A stretch of 10,625 bases of DNA from an uncultured Verrucomicrobiota bacterium. Lineage in GTDB: Bacteria; Verrucomicrobiota; Verrucomicrobiia; Opitutales; LL51. Both the position numbers and the translations under genes were made by a program. Shown here one piece after another: positions 7,949 to 10,625 of the stretch (position 1 is the first letter of the stretch; each line of letters begins with the position of its first letter). The stretch lies in assembly GCA_947174645.1 (NCBI GenBank), contig CAMWJR010000022.1, positions 1 through 10,625 of the forward strand, read 5' to 3'. Under the pieces are notes generated by a model, which searched no databases, had not been told where the DNA came from, and was given only the letters and a program-made list of their open reading frames with translations.

Positions 7949-8623
7949 TTACTCCTGGGGAGGCAAAATAAAAGCGACGTCGTCAACAGCGATCCAGCCA
8001 TTTTTCCCTTGCGGTAATTTCGCTAGTAAAAAATCACTATGGCGTTCTAAAGCCGTAATGGGTTTCCCACGCTCAAGGAACATTAGAACACTCGCCTGGG
8101 ATGTCGGCGATACACGCAACGGCGCCTCATTACGAATGATAACGCATTGGCGTTGAGCCTGTTTGAGATAGTAACCGTAACCGGCAAAAGAAGCACTCAA
8201 TAGCCACAACAATACGTAACCAAACTTGGATCGACGCCGGATGACAAGAAAACTAAAGAAAATAAACAAAACAAGTAAGGTGCCCACTGCCACATCGGCA
8301 TAAAACTTGGTGGCTAGAAGAGGCATTAATGGGCCTTGTTCCGAAGCTTTAGGTAGGGCCTGGTATGCAGCATCGAGGGCCGAGCGATAAGGTGCCATAT
8401 TGCGTGCTCGCTCAAATGAAATCCGAGCGTTGACCTCATCCCCTTGCTGCAGATACGCACTGCCCAAGTTAAAATATTTCGCGAACGAATACGTCGGGAT
8501 GGCGTTGAGATGTTCAATCGCTTCCGCATACTCCTGGCGCTCAATCGCGTCATTAGCATCGAAAAAATCGTCGCCGTAAAGCGGTGAAAGCGACAGAAAA
8601 AGACTAAAAATGAGATGTTTCAT
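7949..8623 (-). CDS. batE: BatE-like membrane protein: TPR, two membrane spans, SH3-like domain
   Basis: This 224-residue envelope protein belongs to the Bat cluster. Bat proteins are linked to aerotolerance and stress resistance in some bacteria, but the molecular role of BatE is not established. An N-terminal signal sequence covers about residues 1-17 (MKHLIFSLFLSLSPLYG). A TPR-like helical region runs from about 18 to 92, including YFNLGSAYLQQGDEVNARISFERA. Two membrane spans follow at about 109-129 and 134-152, separated by a short basic turn RRRSK. A C-terminal bacterial SH3-like domain fills about 160-218 (RNEAPLRVSPTSQASVLMFLERGKPI ... GWIAVDDV), with the usual short beta-strand pattern. 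The ATG overlaps the batD stop in ATGA (4 nt) and no Shine-Dalgarno sequence precedes it, so translation is probably coupled to batD. The name rests on gene order and domain architecture rather than sequence identity. Confidence 0.8.
   Translation of the reverse strand: MKHLIFSLFLSLSPLYGDDFFDANDAIERQEYAEAIEHLNAIPTYSFAKYFNLGSAYLQQGDEVNARISFERARNMAPYRSALDAAYQALPKASEQGPLMPLLATKFYADVAVGTLLVLFIFFSFLVIRRRSKFGYVLLWLLSASFAGYGYYLKQAQRQCVIIRNEAPLRVSPTSQASVLMFLERGKPITALERHSDFLLAKLPQGKNGWIAVDDVAFILPPQE
7952..7956 (-). promoter_or_regulatory. Ribosome-binding site of rsmE (AGGAG)
   Basis: On the - strand AGGAG is followed by six bases and then GTG at 7945. It is embedded in the last glutamine and glutamate codons and just before the stop codon of batE, so ribosomes finishing batE pass over it. 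It fixes the non-ATG start of rsmE. Confidence 0.7.
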
Positions 8624-10353
8624 GAGGATTTTTTGAGAAGTGGGATGAGACGAAGGAGGGTATCGATTTGCCGCGTCGCGTACAACTTGAGTACGTGTTT
8701 TTGGCCAAAAACGACATCGTCTGCCTCGTTTAAAAATTCTTCAAGCCACTTACGCTGCTCTGGTGCGACCGCTTGGCAACGATCGAGGATTTTCGCACGC
8801 GAGATTTCTTTTTCGAAGTCATTGCCCGTGACAGTGCGATTAAGCAATTGGAGCGCCGCTTTGTAACCGCTATTGACATCATTGTTGTGGAGCATTTTAA
8901 CCAGCTGTTGGCGTTCCTTCTTTAAATTGAGTCGAGGCAATTTTTTAGATTTCTGAGGTACCGCTTGCGAATGTTTTTTCCAAAGGCTCAGCGTTGTGAT
9001 GAGTAGGAATGCGACAATGATCGCTATCAGCCAACGTTGGATGCAAGTCTGCAGGATCCATGGGGAGAGTGAGTGATAATGCCACGTATCTTGTGTGAGT
9101 AAATGGAGATCCGGAGCTGCAGAGGAAGACGACACAGAACCCGCAATCGGAGCCGGCGGTGCGACCAATGCGTTAGTTGACCGCGAAACGAGAATTTTTG
9201 TGGTATCGGCAACCTCCAACTCACGGTAGGCATGTTCAGTGGGGGAAAAGTAGCCAAACTTGATTGTCGGCAGTACAAGTTCACCGGTCTTTTGAGGAAT
9301 AATGACGTATTCGAATGTCTTTTGACCGCTCGAAGGGCCCATCTCCTTAAACTTCGTTTTAGGTTCGAAGCATTTCCAAGTCTCGTCGGCAAGAAGTGCG
9401 GGTGCTTGGATGCGATCAAAGTTGCCCTCTCCACAAAGATCAATCGAAAAGGCAATCGGCTCTCCTGCGAGTGTACGGTCCGACGATAGATGGAAATTTT
9501 GGAATGAAAAATCACCGATAGCGCCGCTAAAGGATTCGGGCTCCGGTGATGGTAATGCGGCAACTTTTAGAGGAATGGTATTGGTCTCGAGTTCGCGCTG
9601 TACCTGGCTAGCCATCGCAAATAACCCGAGAGGTTGCACAACTTTACATAAACAGGTTGTTTTGAATGCCAGAGAAAGATCCCCACTCTTAATCGGAGTA
9701 ACCCATGTTGTCCAGGTAAAGACTTCCGCACCGTTTTGATACCCTTCCTTAGGTTCTTTGCCTAAAGGCCCCAAAATACAGTGGCCATTAACGGTTTCTG
9801 GGGGAATACAACGTAGAAGCTGTGTATCATCTCCCGTTACCCGAAGTGCGATCTGTATCGGAATACGCTGGCCAACGTACACTTCCGTGGTCGCGACGTT
9901 CAACGTTGCTTCGATACCACCGGCCATTTCTTGACGTGTTTGGTGCCCGTTGGCATCTTCCGTGACCGTTAACGTGGAAGGTGGAATAGTGATAATCTCG
10001 TCATTGGCCGCGATATCGAAGGCAGGCATTGTAAATGTCCCGGTATGCTCAGCGATAAAGGAATAAATGATGTGCGTTTTACGTACCACACGACCATTAG
10101 TGCTAAAGACTGATTGTTGTGTGTTTTCACCGAACTGTTGGAGCCCGGGAACATCGGGCAAGCGGAAGGACGAGGGAACAATATTGGTAAATGCAATAAC
10201 ATAACGAGCCTCATCGGAGAGCGTGATCCGATTAGGTTCAAAACGTGCCTCAACGCTACCTTCAGCTAATGTTTTAGATGTTCCTGCTATGGCCGAAGTG
10301 CTGATCGCAAGCCATGTCCACAAAAAAACGATCAATGACGACAAACTCCTCAT
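8620..10353 (-). CDS. batD: BatD-like protein (aerotolerance cluster), signal peptide and one C-terminal membrane span
   Basis: The 577-residue product, counted from ATG at 10353, fits the BatD family. An N-terminal signal peptide (MRSLSSLIVFLWTWLAISTSAIAG) is followed by a long beta-rich extracytoplasmic region. That region has the family's opening theme VEARFEPNRITLSDEARYVIAFTN and repeated Ig-like segments such as ATTEVYVGQRIPIQIALRV and LAGEPIAFSIDLCGEGNFDRIQAP. The latter resembles the G-x-GNF pattern common in BatD. A single membrane span lies near residue 430-455 (LIAIIVAFLLITTLSLW), and a basic helical cytoplasmic tail of about 115 residues follows. BatD is thought to help scaffold Bat proteins at the inner membrane, probably with MoxR and von Willebrand A partners outside this window. 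A TTG at 10362 is possible but would put AGGA only 2 nt upstream; ATG at 10353 leaves the signal peptide cleanly placed. It starts 21 nt after the batC-like stop and ends in a 4-nt overlap with batE. Confidence 0.85.
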   Translation of the reverse strand: MRSLSSLIVFLWTWLAISTSAIAGTSKTLAEGSVEARFEPNRITLSDEARYVIAFTNIVPSSFRLPDVPGLQQFGENTQQSVFSTNGRVVRKTHIIYSFIAEHTGTFTMPAFDIAANDEIITIPPSTLTVTEDANGHQTRQEMAGGIEATLNVATTEVYVGQRIPIQIALRVTGDDTQLLRCIPPETVNGHCILGPLGKEPKEGYQNGAEVFTWTTWVTPIKSGDLSLAFKTTCLCKVVQPLGLFAMASQVQRELETNTIPLKVAALPSPEPESFSGAIGDFSFQNFHLSSDRTLAGEPIAFSIDLCGEGNFDRIQAPALLADETWKCFEPKTKFKEMGPSSGQKTFEYVIIPQKTGELVLPTIKFGYFSPTEHAYRELEVADTTKILVSRSTNALVAPPAPIAGSVSSSSAAPDLHLLTQDTWHYHSLSPWILQTCIQRWLIAIIVAFLLITTLSLWKKHSQAVPQKSKKLPRLNLKKERQQLVKMLHNNDVNSGYKAALQLLNRTVTGNDFEKEISRAKILDRCQAVAPEQRKWLEEFLNEADDVVFGQKHVLKLYATRQIDTLLRLIPLLKKSS

Positions 10354-10374
10354 CTCTCTCAATTTCCTATATTA

Positions 10375-10625
10375 TTACCAAAATTTTTCGATTTGGCGAG
10401 TGGTAATTTTTTCTGGTGCTGCATAAAGCGGTAGAATTTTTTCACCGCCTTCAAGGCCATCGAGGAGTTGTTTCGCTTCCGCCGCGGATAAACCTGATGG
10501 AGAAGGTTGTGGTTGAGCGGGATTTTGCTGGGGGTCTCCTTGTTGTGGGGCAGGATTATTGGGTTGTCCTTTGTCCTTGTCCTTGTCCTTGTCCTTGTCC
10601 TTGTCCTTGTCCTTGTCCTTGTCCT
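10375..10625 (-). CDS. BatC-like (or BatB/BatC-type) protein, C-terminal end only
   Basis: Only the last 82 codons are visible. They read as an Asp-Lys dipeptide run, then a Pro/Gln/Asn-rich linker (GQPNNPAPQQGDPQQ, continuing to PQPSPSG), then LSAAEAKQLLDGLEGGEK and a terminal RQIEKFW before TAA. The segment A-x-x-LLDxLE-x-x-EK and a C-terminal basic stretch ending in a Leu/Ile-Glu-Lys-x-Trp pattern recall the tail of BatC/BatB proteins, which often end in LEKDW. Position directly upstream of batD fits that reading. The TPR or von Willebrand A domain that would confirm it lies outside the window. The linker is expected to be disordered and to vary in length because of the hexanucleotide repeat that encodes its first part. 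Confidence 0.65.
   Translation of the reverse strand, partial: DKDKDKDKDKDKDKDKDKGQPNNPAPQQGDPQQNPAQPQPSPSGLSAAEAKQLLDGLEGGEKILPLYAAPEKITTRQIEKFW
10573..10625. repeat. Perfect hexanucleotide tandem repeat (GTCCTT)n encoding Asp-Lys repeats
   Basis: Eight perfect copies of GTCCTT (10573-10620) and five bases of a ninth run to the end of the window. On the - strand they read GAC AAG, giving alternating Asp-Lys. The copy at the inner edge (10566-10572) has one extra T, and past it the reading changes to Gly-Gln-Pro. Because the unit is two codons, gain or loss of copies changes linker length without breaking the frame. Total copy number is unknown since the tract leaves the window. Confidence 0.97.

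Noticed and set aside
9027..9563. 178-codon open frame on the - strand inside batD
   Set aside because: It lies wholly within batD in another frame, and its His/Arg/Ser/Pro-rich product shows no domain. It is a shadow of the real gene.
10573..10625. CRISPR array or G-quadruplex at the tandem repeat
   Set aside because: The units are contiguous 6-mers without spacers, so this is not CRISPR. The - strand has only GG pairs every six bases, which would allow at best a weak two-tier quadruplex.

Overview
The window comes from a Gram-negative bacterium of moderate base composition and very compact gene layout. It carries housekeeping genes beside a Bat (Bacteroides aerotolerance) cluster. Bat genes are known from Bacteroidota, spirochaetes and the PVC/Verrucomicrobia group. 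A verrucomicrobial (Opitutae-like) source fits the style of the proteins, but this is an impression, not a demonstrated assignment. Non-ATG starts are used often.

Layout. On the + strand, the 3' part of an ABC-F ATPase gene (1-803) is followed after 31 nt by aspS, aspartyl-tRNA synthetase (start uncertain, stop at 2640). On the - strand, ftsK (2642-4969) converges on aspS with one base between the two stop codons. A + strand tRNA-Val(GAC) gene (4971-5047) sits just upstream of the ftsK start, between ftsK and a - strand UvrD/RecB-type helicase gene (5068-7227), so it lies antisense to the surrounding transcription. Upstream of the helicase gene on the - strand come rsmE (16S rRNA m3U1498 methyltransferase), batE, batD and the 3' end of a batC-like gene that runs off the window. 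That end consists of a perfect hexanucleotide repeat encoding (Asp-Lys)n.

How the genes fit together. batC-batD-batE-rsmE-helicase looks like one operon: neighbouring genes overlap by 4 or 17 nt or are separated by 3 or 21 nt. The Bat proteins are predicted to be envelope proteins (signal peptides, membrane spans, TPR, SH3-like and protein-interaction domains). RsmE, AspRS, the ABC-F protein and the tRNA serve translation; FtsK and the helicase handle DNA. No stretch longer than about 100 nt lacks a gene. I saw no mobile element, CRISPR array, riboswitch or convincing intrinsic terminator. I found no clearly new system. The points most worth a second look are the antisense tRNA between two co-directional genes, the expandable DK repeat, the frame conflict at the aspS start and the nuclease-less helicase.
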